Source: Schaalia canis
GTDB lineage: Bacteria; Actinomycetota; Actinomycetes; Actinomycetales; Actinomycetaceae
NCBI RefSeq assembly: GCF_003858455.1
Contig: NZ_RQZF01000001.1
Coordinates: 1-64,000 of the forward strand
Length of the DNA stretch: 64,000 nucleotides
Direction of reading: 5' to 3'
In this document: positions 25,368-34,634 of the stretch, piece by piece
How positions within the stretch are numbered: the first letter of the stretch is position 1
Layout of the letters: the number at the start of each line of letters is the position of its first letter
Position numbers and translations under genes: made by a program
Notes under the pieces: generated by a model
What the model was told of the DNA's origin: nothing
The model's input: the letters and a program-made list of their open reading frames with translations, nothing else
Databases searched by the model: none

Positions 25368-26264
25368 TCAGAGCGAGCGGGCTTCCCACGTATTGCAGGC
25401 AGCAATAGAACCATTACTCAAGCCGTGCATCAGCCACTTCTGACGCTGCTCTGCCGAGCCATGCGTCCAAGACTCTGGATTAGAACTGCCCTGGAAGCGC
25501 TCTTGCAGACGGTCATCACCGATGGCCTGAGCGGTCTGCAGAGCCTGAGCAATTTCCTCTGATGTCGGCGTCTTGAGGAAGGCCGTTCCTGACTCTGGAT
25601 CAACCGTGTTTGACGCCCAGTGCATCCACACGCCCGCGTAGCAGTCCGCCTGCAGCTCTGAACGCACGCCGCCACCATTGGGGCCAGCCTCGCGAGTGTT
25701 GTAGCGAGAAAAGACGCCCGAAATATTCTGGATGTGGTGACCCCACTCGTGGGCGACCACATACTCTTGCGCGAGAGGAGCGTTAGCGGCGCCAAAATCG
25801 CGTTCCATCTGAGTGAAGAAATCAAGATCGAGGTATACCGTGTGGTCGGCTGGGCAGTAGAAGGGGCCGACCGCCGAGGTCGCATTCCCACAGCCTGTCG
25901 ATACCGAGTTCCTGAAGATCTCAAAGCCGGGCATCTTATAGGGCACGCCTGTCTGCTGCTGGGCCAACTGCGCATTCCACACCACGTCAAGAGAATCAGC
26001 AGTGGTGACCATACGGCACTCGGTGTAGGCATTCGCATCGGCGCCTGTCTTGCAATGAGACAGGTCAACGGCGCTTTGCGTGGGACCTTGAGCAACGGGG
26101 CTATCTGACAGCATCGAGGTCAGATCAATACCCGTGTACTGAGAGATCAGGAATAGTGCGATGACGCCCAGGATGGACCCGCCGCCAAGGCCTGCGGCGC
26201 GGCCTCGACCACCGGAGGTCCTCACTCGGGAGGAGTCTGATCGAACGCTCTCATTGAAACTCAT
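25368..26264 (-). CDS. Neutral zinc metallopeptidase (YpfJ-like), membrane anchored
   Basis: 298 residues. The N-terminus is a Gly/Arg-rich cytoplasmic stretch followed by a TM helix (about 30-46, SILGVIALFLISQYTG). The extracytoplasmic domain carries the metal-binding VVAHEWGHHIQN (HExxH), and the GVRSELQADCYAGVWMHWA segment supplies the third ligand region. This matches the predicted neutral zinc metallopeptidase family of E. coli YpfJ. Substrates are unknown. It lies 2 nt after tgt on the minus strand, so it is probably co-transcribed with the queuosine genes. Confidence 0.87.
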   Translation of the reverse strand: MSFNESVRSDSSRVRTSGGRGRAAGLGGGSILGVIALFLISQYTGIDLTSMLSDSPVAQGPTQSAVDLSHCKTGADANAYTECRMVTTADSLDVVWNAQLAQQQTGVPYKMPGFEIFRNSVSTGCGNATSAVGPFYCPADHTVYLDLDFFTQMERDFGAANAPLAQEYVVAHEWGHHIQNISGVFSRYNTREAGPNGGGVRSELQADCYAGVWMHWASNTVDPESGTAFLKTPTSEEIAQALQTAQAIGDDRLQERFQGSSNPESWTHGSAEQRQKWLMHGLSNGSIAACNTWEARSL

Positions 26265-26266
26265 GG

Positions 26267-27622
26267 TCAGCCTCTCTTTGCTGCCAAGGCGCCGACACGG
26301 TAGCGGCCCAGCATCTCGTCGCGGAATGACTCGTAGGTGCCTTCTGCAATGGAGCGTCGGATTCCATCCACCAAACGCACGGTGAACCACTCATTGTGGA
26401 TCGTTGCGAGAGTGGAGGCCAGAATCTCCTTTGCCTTGAAAAGGTGGCGGACATACGCCCGGGTGAAGTGAGTGCAAGTGTAACAGCCACAGCCTTCAAC
26501 CAGCGGGGTGAAATCTGAACGGAAACGCGCATTCGTGATGTTATAGCGGCCATCAGGCGTGTAAATGGACCCATTACGCGCCACACGAGATGGGTTCACA
26601 CAGTCGAAGGTGTCGGCACCGGCCTCGACAGCGCGGAAGAAGTCATCAGGTTCTGAGATGCCCAACAAGTGGCGAGGCAGATCCTCGGGCAGCTCCTCAC
26701 ACACCCAGGAAACAATGGTGCCGAGGTTTTCTTTCTCCAGCGCTCCACCGACACCAAAGCCGTCAAAACGCTGGCCGTCAACCTCCATCTGGGCCAAAGT
26801 GCGGGCAGCTCGACGACGTAGATCCTCGTACTGGGCACCCTGAACAACGCCCCAGAGCTGCTGGTAGGGTCGGTGGGAGCGTTCCTCGGTCAGGCGCTTG
26901 TGTTCGCGCAGACAACGCACGGCCCATGCTTCCGTGCGATCCAGCGACTCCTCCTGATAGGAGCGTGGGTGCAACAGGGAGGTCAGCTCATCGAAAGCGA
27001 ACATAATGTCCGAACCCAGCTCGTGCTGAATACCCATCGACACCTCGGGGTTGAAACGGTGGGCAGTACCATCAATGTGGCTGTGGAAGATCACGCCGTC
27101 ATCGTCAACGACAGCGCGCGAGGCCTTCACCACCTGACGCAAGAGGGCCTCATTCGTGGTGTCGGCATTGCCGGAAAACTCCTCAGAGAGCACCTTCTTG
27201 AAGCCCGCGCCCAGGCTGAGGACCTGGAAGCCACCCGAATCGGTGTAGGTTGGCCCGCGCCAGCCCATAAAAGACCCCAGACCACCGGCGGCATCCACCA
27301 GGTCAGAGCCGGGCTGGAGGTACAGGTGATAGGCGTTGGCCAGGACAGCCTGAGCTCCAAGACCCGCCACCATTTCGGGAACGAGGGCCTTCACATTGGC
27401 TTTCGTGCCCACGGGGATGAAAGCCGGGGTAGCAATGTCTCCGTGGGCGGTGTGGATGACGCCGGTGCGTCCCAGGCCCGCACCAGTATCGAGGCGTTCG
27501 CCCAGGGTAAAGCCACGATCAGCGGTAACAGCAGGTGCCTCTAAAACGGGGAAAAAAGACGAAGCAGCAGCGGAGGTTTTCTCTGTCTCAGCAAGAGGAG
27601 CTTCGATCCAATGGGCGTTCAT
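26267..27622 (-). CDS. tgt: tRNA-guanine (queuine) transglycosylase
   Basis: 451 residues. The active site contains YTDSGGFQVLSLG and DTFDCVNPSRVARNG with the nucleophilic Asp. The Zn site CGCYTC with a downstream Cys/His environment lies near the C-terminus. Tgt exchanges guanine 34 of GUN-anticodon tRNAs for a queuine precursor. The N-terminus has about 40 extra residues compared with E. coli. AGGAG lies 9 nt before ATG. The start overlaps the stop of yhhQ, so import and insertion of the base are co-expressed. Confidence 0.95.
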   Translation of the reverse strand: MNAHWIEAPLAETEKTSAAASSFFPVLEAPAVTADRGFTLGERLDTGAGLGRTGVIHTAHGDIATPAFIPVGTKANVKALVPEMVAGLGAQAVLANAYHLYLQPGSDLVDAAGGLGSFMGWRGPTYTDSGGFQVLSLGAGFKKVLSEEFSGNADTTNEALLRQVVKASRAVVDDDGVIFHSHIDGTAHRFNPEVSMGIQHELGSDIMFAFDELTSLLHPRSYQEESLDRTEAWAVRCLREHKRLTEERSHRPYQQLWGVVQGAQYEDLRRRAARTLAQMEVDGQRFDGFGVGGALEKENLGTIVSWVCEELPEDLPRHLLGISEPDDFFRAVEAGADTFDCVNPSRVARNGSIYTPDGRYNITNARFRSDFTPLVEGCGCYTCTHFTRAYVRHLFKAKEILASTLATIHNEWFTVRLVDGIRRSIAEGTYESFRDEMLGRYRVGALAAKRG

Positions 27623-28407
27623 GCGGTGGGCTCCTGCGTGGTCGAGGGGGAAACGGAGGTGGCGGCAGGGGAAGACGCGAAAGAGGCTGCGGGAAGGCCG
27701 GTTGAGGGAGCCTCGTCCACGGAGTTTGTGAGTCCTTCAAAGCGACGCACCCAGGCGATCACACGGTAGGTCAACGGCAGAAGAATAATCTCCACACCAA
27801 CCTTGTAGAGATAGCCAACGATGATGTAGTTGAGGAAATCAGCACCAGGGATAACCCCAAGGAAGGCGATCGTGCAGAAAATGATGGTGTCAGCAGCTTC
27901 ACCTACCACCGTTGAACCGACAAGACGCGCCCACAGGTGCTTGTCACCCCAACGTTGACGGATGCGCACAAGAACCAGAGCATTAAGGAACTGACCGGCA
28001 AGATAACCGATCACAGACGCAGCAACGATACGCGGAACAAAACCAAGCACCGCTTCGAAAGCAGCCTGATTCTCATAACCGGGGCCGACGGGGGCAAGCT
28101 GGACAAGGAAGAACGCAAGGGATGCGAGCAGGGAAGCGGCAAAGCCTAAGAAAATCGCTCGGCGTGCCCGCGAGAAACCATAGATCTCAGCCAGGACATC
28201 CCCCAGGATGTAGGTGAAGGGAAAGAGGATTGCCCCGCCATCAAACACAAGATGAGCTGGACCTACGTCAATACCAATCACCTTCGTTGCCGCAATATTT
28301 GAGATCAGCAAGAAAGACACAAACATGACGACAACAACGTCGTAAGCGCGAGGAAGCGCAGGTGTCCGATTGAGCGCAGCGGCAGTAGATGAAGTCTGAG
28401 TAGGCAT
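27619..28407 (-). CDS. yhhQ: Queuosine precursor transporter (YhhQ/VUT family)
   Basis: 262 residues with about six TM helices. Family features include ISNIAATKVIGIDVG near the N-terminus, the ILGDVLAEIYGFSRARR motif and VGEAADTIIFCTIAFLG. It imports preQ0, preQ1 or queuine in species that salvage queuosine. The C-terminal 40 residues are a Ser/Thr/Pro-rich tail. ATG 28407 with GGAGAG is preferred over 28440. The 4-nt overlap with tgt supports joint function. Confidence 0.92.
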   Translation of the reverse strand: MPTQTSSTAAALNRTPALPRAYDVVVVMFVSFLLISNIAATKVIGIDVGPAHLVFDGGAILFPFTYILGDVLAEIYGFSRARRAIFLGFAASLLASLAFFLVQLAPVGPGYENQAAFEAVLGFVPRIVAASVIGYLAGQFLNALVLVRIRQRWGDKHLWARLVGSTVVGEAADTIIFCTIAFLGVIPGADFLNYIIVGYLYKVGVEIILLPLTYRVIAWVRRFEGLTNSVDEAPSTGLPAASFASSPAATSVSPSTTQEPTA

Positions 28408-28541
28408 GAACTCTCCGGTGTCGATAGTCTTTCCCACCATTGTGCCTAATGACGCCTACTCCTCTCATCTTGATAGGGGTGGGAAGGCACACAACGCGTA
28501 GGGCGCTATGGGCGAAAGGCCAACACCCACGGGGCACACGG

Positions 28542-28547
28542 TAGAAT
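28542..28547 (+). promoter_or_regulatory. -10 element of a leaderless ABC-F mRNA
   Basis: TAGAAT ends 7 nt before GTG 28555, and no Shine-Dalgarno sequence exists, so the transcript probably begins at the start codon. No strong -35 was found. Confidence 0.5.
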
Positions 28548-28554
28548 TCCACGA

Positions 28555-30165
28555 GTGATTAACGTCCAGAACTTCTCCCTGCGAATCGGCGCCCGCGAAC
28601 TTGTCAAAGACGCCTCCTTCCGCGTTGACAAAGGAATGCGCATCGGTCTTGTTGGTCGTAATGGAGCCGGGAAAACCACCACCATGCGCCTTCTCGCAGG
28701 CGAGGACGATCGCGGCATCGCAGAACATGAGGGCGTGATCAGCCGCTCTGGCACAGTCGGCTACCTTCCTCAGGACACCCAGGCCGGAGACCCGGAACAA
28801 AAAGCCCGCGAACGCATTATTTCGGTGCGCGGTATCGACACCATCATTGCCCGCATCCGCAAAGCCGAACGTGAGATGTCCACTAGTGAAGGGGCGCGCC
28901 AGGTCAAGGCGATGGAGCGCTATGTGCGTCTCGATCAAGAATTCACCAACGCGGGTGGATGGGCGGCTAACGCGGAAGCCTCGCAAATTGCCCATGCCCT
29001 GGGTCTGGAGGATCGCGTCCTTGACCAGCCTCTTGCCACGCTTTCTGGCGGGCAACGCCGCCGCGTTGAGCTCGCCCGTGTGCTTTTCTCCGGTGCTGAC
29101 GTGCTGCTTTTGGATGAGCCCACGAACCACCTCGACCACGACTCCATTGTTTGGCTGCGTGACTGGCTTAAAACCTTCCCCGGAGGGGCCATCATTATCA
29201 GTCACGACGTGAAACTCTTGGGGGATACCGTCAACCAGGTGTTCTTCCTTGACGCCACCCGCGCCGTGATCGACATCTACCACCTGGGATGGACCGCCTA
29301 CCTGCAGCAGCGCGCCGAGGACGAGCGCCGCCGCCGCCGTGAGCGCGCCAACGCCCTGAAGAAAGCTGAGCAGCTTCGCGCACAGGGGGAAAAGATGCGT
29401 GCCAAGGCAACGAAGGCCGTCGCTGCCCAGCAGATGCTCAGGCGCGCTCAAGAACTCCTTGAGTCTGTGGGCGAGGAACGCCAAGAAGAAAAAGTTGCCC
29501 GATTGCGTTTCCCTGAGCCTGCACCCTGTGGGCGGGTTCCTTTGAGTGCTGAAGATCTTTCCAAGTCCTACGGCTCCCTGGAGGTATTTGCTGGAGTTGA
29601 TCTCTCCATCGACCGTGGAGCAAAGGTCGTTGTGCTGGGATACAACGGTGCCGGCAAGACGACTCTTCTGCGTATTTTGGCCGGTATTGAACAGCCCGAT
29701 ACCGGTGAGGTGCTTCCTGGTCACGGGCTTAAATTGGGTTACTACGCCCAGGAACATGAAACCTTGGATGGTGAAGCGACGGTCTATGACAATATGGCCC
29801 GCTCAGCCCCTGGTTTGGATAATACGCAGATCCGAAATGTTCTGGGACAGTTTCTTTTCTCTGGTGATGATGTAGAAAAACCGGCGTCGGTACTCTCGGG
29901 CGGGGAAAAGACGCGTCTGGCCCTGGCCACGTTGGTGGTATCGGCAGCTAATGTCCTCCTCCTGGATGAACCCACCAATAACCTGGACCCAGCATCGCGT
30001 GAGGAAATCCTCTCAGCACTGCGTACTTATGAAGGTGCCGTTGTCCTTGTTACTCACGACCCCGGTGCTGTTGAAGCGCTGAATCCTGATCGGGTTCTGC
30101 TCCTACCCGATGCCGATGAGGACCTCTGGGACGAGTCCTATCTGGATCTGGTGACGCTCACCTAA
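28555..30165 (+). CDS. ABC-F family translation ATPase
   Basis: 536 residues with two ABC cassettes and no membrane segment. First cassette: Walker A GRNGAGKT (34-41), signature LSGGQRRRVELAR, Walker B LLLDEPTNHLD. Second: GYNGAGKT (about 363), LSGGEKTRLALA, LLLDEPTNNLD. An Arg/Glu-rich linker (DERRRRRERANALKKAEQLR) is the ribosome-interacting domain. ABC-F proteins resolve stalled ribosomes or protect against antibiotics; which subclass this is cannot be told. GTG start, apparently leaderless. Its stop overlaps the convergent metX stop by 3 nt. Confidence 0.9.
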   Translation: MINVQNFSLRIGARELVKDASFRVDKGMRIGLVGRNGAGKTTTMRLLAGEDDRGIAEHEGVISRSGTVGYLPQDTQAGDPEQKARERIISVRGIDTIIARIRKAEREMSTSEGARQVKAMERYVRLDQEFTNAGGWAANAEASQIAHALGLEDRVLDQPLATLSGGQRRRVELARVLFSGADVLLLDEPTNHLDHDSIVWLRDWLKTFPGGAIIISHDVKLLGDTVNQVFFLDATRAVIDIYHLGWTAYLQQRAEDERRRRRERANALKKAEQLRAQGEKMRAKATKAVAAQQMLRRAQELLESVGEERQEEKVARLRFPEPAPCGRVPLSAEDLSKSYGSLEVFAGVDLSIDRGAKVVVLGYNGAGKTTLLRILAGIEQPDTGEVLPGHGLKLGYYAQEHETLDGEATVYDNMARSAPGLDNTQIRNVLGQFLFSGDDVEKPASVLSGGEKTRLALATLVVSAANVLLLDEPTNNLDPASREEILSALRTYEGAVVLVTHDPGAVEALNPDRVLLLPDADEDLWDESYLDLVTLT

Positions 30166-31382
30166 TCGTTGAGTGCCGCATTGGCATAGAAACGGCAAAT
30201 AGCATCGCTCACCTGATCGGATTCAATAAGAAAGCCATCGTGTCCACACGCAGAGGTGATCTCAACATAGTGGGCGCCCGGGATCACCTGCGCGCAGGCG
30301 CGCACTTCCTGCGGGTAGAAAAGGCGATCAGAGTCCACGCCAATGACAAGGGTTTCAGCGCGAACGCGGCCAAGGGCACGCTCAAGACCGCCCCTACCAC
30401 GGCCGACATCATGTGTAATCATTGTCCGGCACAGGGCAACATATGAGCCAGCATCGAAACGACGCACAAGTTTTTCACCGTGGTAGTCCAGGTAGGAGGC
30501 AATGGCCAATCGGCCACCGACGAGCGGGTTCTCGCCTTGCTGAGCCTCGTTACCGAATCGCGCGGCAAGTTCTTCAGGGGCGCGATAGGTGGTGTGGGCG
30601 ATCTGGCGTGCAAGAGCCAAACCGCGAGTAGGCGCTTCACCACTGGCGTAGTAGTCACCTCCTTGCCACGAGGGATCAAGAGTAATGGCCTGGATCTGCG
30701 TGTGTGCCCAGGCAGCCTGTTCGGCGCTGGCCCGTGCGCTGGAGGCCACAATAATGAGGCGTTCAAGACGCTCAGGGTAGCTCACCGCCCACTCGTAGGC
30801 GCGTTGGCCGCCCAGAGAAGCTCCAATGACAGTGTGCCAGCACTCAATACCAAGGTGGTCGGCAAGAAGCGCTTCAGCGTTCACCTGGTCGCGGGTGGTG
30901 AGTAGAGGGAAACGAGACCCCCACTCAAGTCCGTCAATGCTGGACGAGGACGGGCCGGTTGATCCCTGACATCCGCCCAGAACGTTTACGCCAACCACAA
31001 AGTGCTGTGTCGTGTCGATAGCGCAGCCTGGGCCAACGACCTCGTTCCACCATCCAGCAGTGGACTGTCCGGGAGTCGCTTCACCACCACTCCCACAGAC
31101 ATGAGCATCTCCAGTGAGCGCATGAAGGATGAGGATGGCGTTGCTGCGATCCTCATTGAGAGTGCCCCAGGTTTCGTAGGCCAGGCGCACATGCGGCAGG
31201 AAGTCGCCATTTTCTAAGGTGAGTCCACCGAGGTCAGCAAAGCGGCGTTCGCCGGCTGGATCGCCCTCTCTCCACCCTCCCTGACGGTGAGCCTGAGGCG
31301 CTGAAGATAATGGTGGAACGAGGGAGAGTGCGGGAGAGTTCTGCGTGTTGGCAGGAAGGAAAGGTCGGGCAGCAGCAGACAT
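30162..31382 (-). CDS. metX: Homoserine O-acetyltransferase MetX
   Basis: 406 residues, alpha/beta-hydrolase fold. Family signature VNVLGGCQGSTGPSS, nucleophile Ser189 in GASLGGQ, likely acid in GVDSDRLFYP and base in ACGHDGFLIE. It acylates homoserine for methionine synthesis. The N-terminal 45 residues are extra and probably flexible. The gene lacks a strong ribosome binding site at ATG 31382 and is preceded by a leader with long inverted repeats that may regulate it. Confidence 0.93.
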   Translation of the reverse strand: MSAAARPFLPANTQNSPALSLVPPLSSAPQAHRQGGWREGDPAGERRFADLGGLTLENGDFLPHVRLAYETWGTLNEDRSNAILILHALTGDAHVCGSGGEATPGQSTAGWWNEVVGPGCAIDTTQHFVVGVNVLGGCQGSTGPSSSSIDGLEWGSRFPLLTTRDQVNAEALLADHLGIECWHTVIGASLGGQRAYEWAVSYPERLERLIIVASSARASAEQAAWAHTQIQAITLDPSWQGGDYYASGEAPTRGLALARQIAHTTYRAPEELAARFGNEAQQGENPLVGGRLAIASYLDYHGEKLVRRFDAGSYVALCRTMITHDVGRGRGGLERALGRVRAETLVIGVDSDRLFYPQEVRACAQVIPGAHYVEITSACGHDGFLIESDQVSDAICRFYANAALND

Positions 31383-31424
31383 GGCGTTACCGTTCTGTTT
31401 TCTTCAAGGACCGTGGGGCATGTA

Positions 31425-31511
31425 CCTACATCAACGTAGGGAGCACGCAGGGGCCGTAACGCTATTTCGATCTGAGCGCAGATATAAACCTGGGGCTAAG
31501 GCTGCGTGCTC
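31425..31511 (-). ncRNA. Structured metX leader, candidate cis-regulatory RNA
   Basis: Read on the minus strand, GAGCACGCAG (31511-31502) pairs perfectly with 31450-31441, a 10-bp stem enclosing about 51 nt. That interior contains a hairpin ATCTG-CGCT-CAGAT (31483-31470). Directly after the long stem comes CCTAC-GTTGAT-GTAGG (31440-31425), then about 40 nt to the metX ATG. This multi-stem layout upstream of a methionine gene is what a riboswitch or attenuator looks like. It does not match SAM-I, SAM-II or SAM-IV as I know them. The rest of 31383-31737 shows only the terminator at 31679-31721. Confidence 0.45.
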
Positions 31512-31678
31512 AGCTACACATTCGACGCGTCAATCGAGAAAACATACGTTGAGTCTAAGTATCAATCTGGGTGAAGGTAACGTTCTTCTCACAATGAAAG
31601 ACAGCGTATGAATGATGTACGACGTGTGTCGGTATTGTGATGATCTGCAGACTGCACTTCTTACAGCGAATAATGCGG

Positions 31679-31721
31679 GGCCCGTGGGCTCTGCACAATA
31701 CCAGTGCATAGCCCACGGGCC
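31679..31721 (-). terminator. Terminator hairpin of the amino-acid ABC operon
   Basis: GGCCCGTGGGCT (31679-31690) pairs with 31710-31721. After one mismatch the stem continues with TGCAC/GTGCA around a 7-nt loop, giving 17 paired bases. It lies 16 nt past the ATPase stop. No long T-run follows. Confidence 0.75.
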
Positions 31722-31737
31722 ACCCATTAATAGAGGA

Positions 31738-32517
31738 TCACAAAACCTTGGAGAAAAACTCCTTGGTGCGCTCCTCCTGAGGACGATCAATCACCTGTTC
31801 AGGGGAACCTTGCTCGACAATGACCCCACCATCCATGAACACGACAGTGTCGGCAACTTCTCGAGCGAAGCCAACCTCGTGGGTAACGACAACCATCGTC
31901 ATTCCTGACTCGGCAAGTTTCTTCATGACTGCCAAGACCTCGCCAACGAGCTCAGGGTCAAGAGCGGAGGTGGGCTCGTCAAAGAGCATGAGCTCTGGTT
32001 CCATGGCCAGCGAGCGTGCAATGGCGACACGTTGTTGTTGACCACCGGATAGTTCTGAAGGGTAGTGGTCGGCGCGATCAGCGAGTCCGACAAGAGCGAG
32101 TAACTCCTCAGCGCGAGCCTTCGCTTGGGACTGAGGAACCTTGGCGACGTGAATGGGCGCTTCCATGACGTTTTCCAATGCCGTCATGTGAGGGAAGAGA
32201 TTAAATCGCTGAAAGACCATGCCAATCTTTGAGCGTTGTCGGGCGATCTCTTTATCCGGTAGATCGTGGAGCACTACCTGCCCGTTTTTTTCTTCCTCTC
32301 GATAGCCCAGCAGAGTGCCATCAACATACACGCGCCCGGCACTGATCGTTTCCAGTTGGTTGAGGCAACGAAGCAGGGTCGATTTACCTGACCCTGATGG
32401 GCCCAGAATGACACAGACTTCACCCGGTTGAACATCCAGATCCACACCGCGTAGCACATGGAGGTCGTCAAAGAACTTGTGGACGCCTCGGAGTGAGACC
32501 TTTGCTGAAGCGCTCAT
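31738..32517 (-). CDS. Polar amino-acid ABC transporter ATP-binding protein
   Basis: 259 residues. Walker A is [13 protein letters not shown], the signature [17 protein letters not shown], Walker [17 protein letters not shown] and the switch [15 protein letters not shown]. This is the GlnQ/HisP class that energises uptake of polar amino acids. It overlaps the permease gene by 4 nt and is last in the SBP-permease-ATPase operon. A large hairpin terminates the operon 16 nt beyond its stop. Confidence 0.94.
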   Translation of the reverse strand: MSASAKVSLRGVHKFFDDLHVLRGVDLDVQPGEVCVILGPSGSGKSTLLRCLNQLETISAGRVYVDGTLLGYREEEKNGQVVLHDLPDKEIARQRSKIGMVFQRFNLFPHMTALENVMEAPIHVAKVPQSQAKARAEELLALVGLADRADHYPSELSGGQQQRVAIARSLAMEPELMLFDEPTSALDPELVGEVLAVMKKLAESGMTMVVVTHEVGFAREVADTVVFMDGGVIVEQGSPEQVIDRPQEERTKEFFSKVL

Positions 32518-33455
32518 GGGGTTACCTCGATAAAGGGATCGTCATTGGTGGTGTGGGAGCGGTTGATCGCTGCCTGGCGATCGTGAGTGGGAGTAGGGGA
32601 GTCGCGTCGGTCAAAGCCCTTTCCGAAATGGCGCTCAATACGGCTTTGAACCATCATCAGCAACGTGGTGATAAGCAAGTACCACAGGGCGGCGGCAATG
32701 AGTAGCGGGATCGGCAAGAAGAGCGCCTGACCCTTTGTGCGCGCGACAAAAGTGAGTTCGTAGGTGTAGGGGATTGCGCTGACTAGCGAGGTGGTTTTGA
32801 GCATGGAAATTGTCTCGTTCCCAATCGGAGGAACGATGACACGCATAGCTTGGGGCAAGATGATGCGGCGGAAAATCATCGGACGCGGCATTCCCAGAGC
32901 TGTTGCAGCCTCCCATTGGCCTTTATCGACAGATAGCAGGCCTGCGCGAATGATTTCGGCAAGGTAGGCGCCTTCGTTGAGTCCTAAGCCAATGAAGGCC
33001 ATCCACAGGGGGGTGAAGTAATCAATGGTAGGAAACTCGACGAAAGGTTCCATGAACGGGATGCCAATACCAATCGTGGGGTAGAGGCTGGGAAGCAAGG
33101 ACCAAAAGATGAGCTGGGTGTAGATGGGAGTGCCGCGGAAGAACCAGATGTAGAAGGTGGCAACCGCTCGCAGAATGGGGTTGACCGACTGGCGCATGAC
33201 AGCCATCGTGATAGCCAAAACGGTACCCAAAGCCATTGCGAGGACGGTGAGGAGCAACGTAAAGAAGACGCCGCTCACGATGGTCTGCGAAAAGACCCAC
33301 TGTGCCACGACGTCCCATTGATAATTGGGATTCGTTGCCAGGGAGTGCACAGCGATGACAGCAATGAGGCCAATAAAGGCGGCAGAAACCCATCGTCCAG
33401 GCCGAGGGACAGGCTTTGCCTCGAGGAATTGGATTCCGTTGTTCACAGGGGGCAT
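32514..33455 (-). CDS. Polar amino-acid ABC transporter permease
   Basis: 313 residues with about six to eight hydrophobic segments. The EAA loop reads [20 protein letters not shown], and [16 protein letters not shown] is typical of HisM/GlnP permeases. A single permease suggests a homodimer. The C-terminal tail beyond [13 protein letters not shown] is polar. It lies between the binding protein and the ATPase; a strong hairpin precedes it. The amino acid carried cannot be assigned. Confidence 0.92.
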   Translation of the reverse strand: MPPVNNGIQFLEAKPVPRPGRWVSAAFIGLIAVIAVHSLATNPNYQWDVVAQWVFSQTIVSGVFFTLLLTVLAMALGTVLAITMAVMRQSVNPILRAVATFYIWFFRGTPIYTQLIFWSLLPSLYPTIGIGIPFMEPFVEFPTIDYFTPLWMAFIGLGLNEGAYLAEIIRAGLLSVDKGQWEAATALGMPRPMIFRRIILPQAMRVIVPPIGNETISMLKTTSLVSAIPYTYELTFVARTKGQALFLPIPLLIAAALWYLLITTLLMMVQSRIERHFGKGFDRRDSPTPTHDRQAAINRSHTTNDDPFIEVTP

Positions 33456-33480
33456 AAGAGAGGTCTTTCCGCGTGATGCA

Positions 33481-33518
33481 ACGTCGTGGGATGCTCATAT
33501 TGGAGCATCCCACGACGT
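33481..33518 (-). other. Perfect 16-bp intercistronic hairpin after the binding-protein gene
   Basis: ACGTCGTGGGATGCTC (33481-33496) pairs exactly with 33503-33518 around a 6-nt loop. It starts 10 nt past the binding-protein stop, before the permease start. Such structures in ABC operons protect the upstream mRNA or cause partial termination, giving excess binding protein over permease. Confidence 0.8.
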
Positions 33519-33527
33519 GTGCTGTGG

Positions 33528-34463
33528 TCACTTACCGGGGTTGAGTTCTGCGGTTGTCAGTGCAGCATCTTCTGCGCCGTAGGCGCCGAGAATCTTGGCG
33601 AAATGGCCGTTATCCATGAGGTACTGAAGTGCGGATTGCACGGCCTTAGCCAGTTCAACATTGTCCTTAGCGACGGCGATCCCCTGAGGCTCAGACTCAA
33701 TGACCTCACCGATCTGTTCGAGCTTGCCTTCGGCAAGTTCAACGGTAAAGCCAATCACCGTGGAGTCAGCCAAGGTGGCGTCGTATTGCCCACCAATAAC
33801 CTTTGTTGCGATGGAGGTTTGGACGTCTTCCGGCTTGATCTCGATAGCTGCTTTGCCGTCAGCAACACACTTGTCAGAGAGCTCCTGAGCATAGTCTTGC
33901 TGATAAGTGCCGTTCTGGACGCCGATAGTGGTCCCGCAAGGGTCCTTCGGGTCAAATCCCTTCGGGTTTCCTGCTGCCACGGCATAGGCTGAGCCAACCT
34001 CAACGTAGGAGATCATGTTGACTTGCTCAAGACGCTCAGGGGTGATGGTGAAGGAAGATGCTGCCACGTCAAACTTCGTGCCGAGTGCGGGCAAGATGGT
34101 GGGGAACTCCGCATGGCTGGTTTGGCCGTCCTTGAGGCCCATCACCTTTGCGATGGCCTTAACCAGGTCAACGTCGTAGCCGACGGGGGTTTGACCGTCA
34201 TCGCCACGGAATTCGCCGGGGGCATAGTCGGTGGAGGCGCCGTTGGTAAGAATGCCCTTCTCCTTGATGTCTGCAGGAACAAGGGCGGCAATTTCGGGAA
34301 CCTCTGAGAGCGTCGAGACATCAAAGGGGGTGATGCCTGCAACGCCAGCGCCAGCGCTTGAATCGGCTGCGCTTTGTGTCGCACCGGTTGTGGGGTCTGC
34401 GCAGCCAGCCAAAGCCAGAGTAGCGGCAGCGGTGAAACCGATGAGTGCGTTCAGCTTCTTCAT
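33528..34463 (-). CDS. Amino-acid ABC transporter substrate-binding lipoprotein
   Basis: 311 residues with a lipoprotein signal peptide (MKKLNALIGFTAAATLALAG, then the lipid-modified Cys21). The mature protein is a family-3 solute-binding protein: YAPGEFRGDDGQTPVGYDVDLVKAIA near the front, FDVAASSFTITPERLEQVN and the C-terminal FAKILGAYG. It sits on the outer face of the membrane. ATG 34463 is chosen because AAAGG and the lipobox distance fit; the longer frame is not coding. First gene of the operon; promoter presumably in 34464-34585. Confidence 0.93.
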   Translation of the reverse strand: MKKLNALIGFTAAATLALAGCADPTTGATQSAADSSAGAGVAGITPFDVSTLSEVPEIAALVPADIKEKGILTNGASTDYAPGEFRGDDGQTPVGYDVDLVKAIAKVMGLKDGQTSHAEFPTILPALGTKFDVAASSFTITPERLEQVNMISYVEVGSAYAVAAGNPKGFDPKDPCGTTIGVQNGTYQQDYAQELSDKCVADGKAAIEIKPEDVQTSIATKVIGGQYDATLADSTVIGFTVELAEGKLEQIGEVIESEPQGIAVAKDNVELAKAVQSALQYLMDNGHFAKILGAYGAEDAALTTAELNPGK

Positions 34464-34585
34464 GGGAGTGCCTTTCTTTGTGGAGCAACTATGACAAGTA
34501 TGCGCATATTCGCATAATATGCGTTGGGATGTCTCGATATAAGAGACACGGCATGCCAATGCTCCAAAACACCGCAGAGATGACA

Positions 34586-34621
34586 ATGATGGCCCTCCCG
34601 ACAGAACGGGAGGGCCATCAT
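34586..34621. terminator. 15-bp hairpin between DUF4191-like gene and ABC operon
   Basis: ATGATGGCCCTCCCG (34586-34600) pairs perfectly with 34607-34621 around ACAGAA. It is 14 nt past the stop of the minus-strand gene at 34635 and separates it from the binding-protein promoter. No T-run follows, like most hairpins here. Confidence 0.75.
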
Positions 34622-34634
34622 GCACGGAGGAAAA

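Noticed and set aside
28408-28554. preQ1 riboswitch upstream of yhhQ-tgt
   Set aside because: The short spacer shows only a ribosome binding site and GC-rich stretches; no compact preQ1 hairpin plus A-rich tail was found.
31383-31512. metX leader as a known SAM riboswitch
   Set aside because: The GCAACC-type core and kink-turn of SAM-I, the SAM-II pseudoknot and the SAM-IV features are not recognisable, so only a generic structured leader is claimed.
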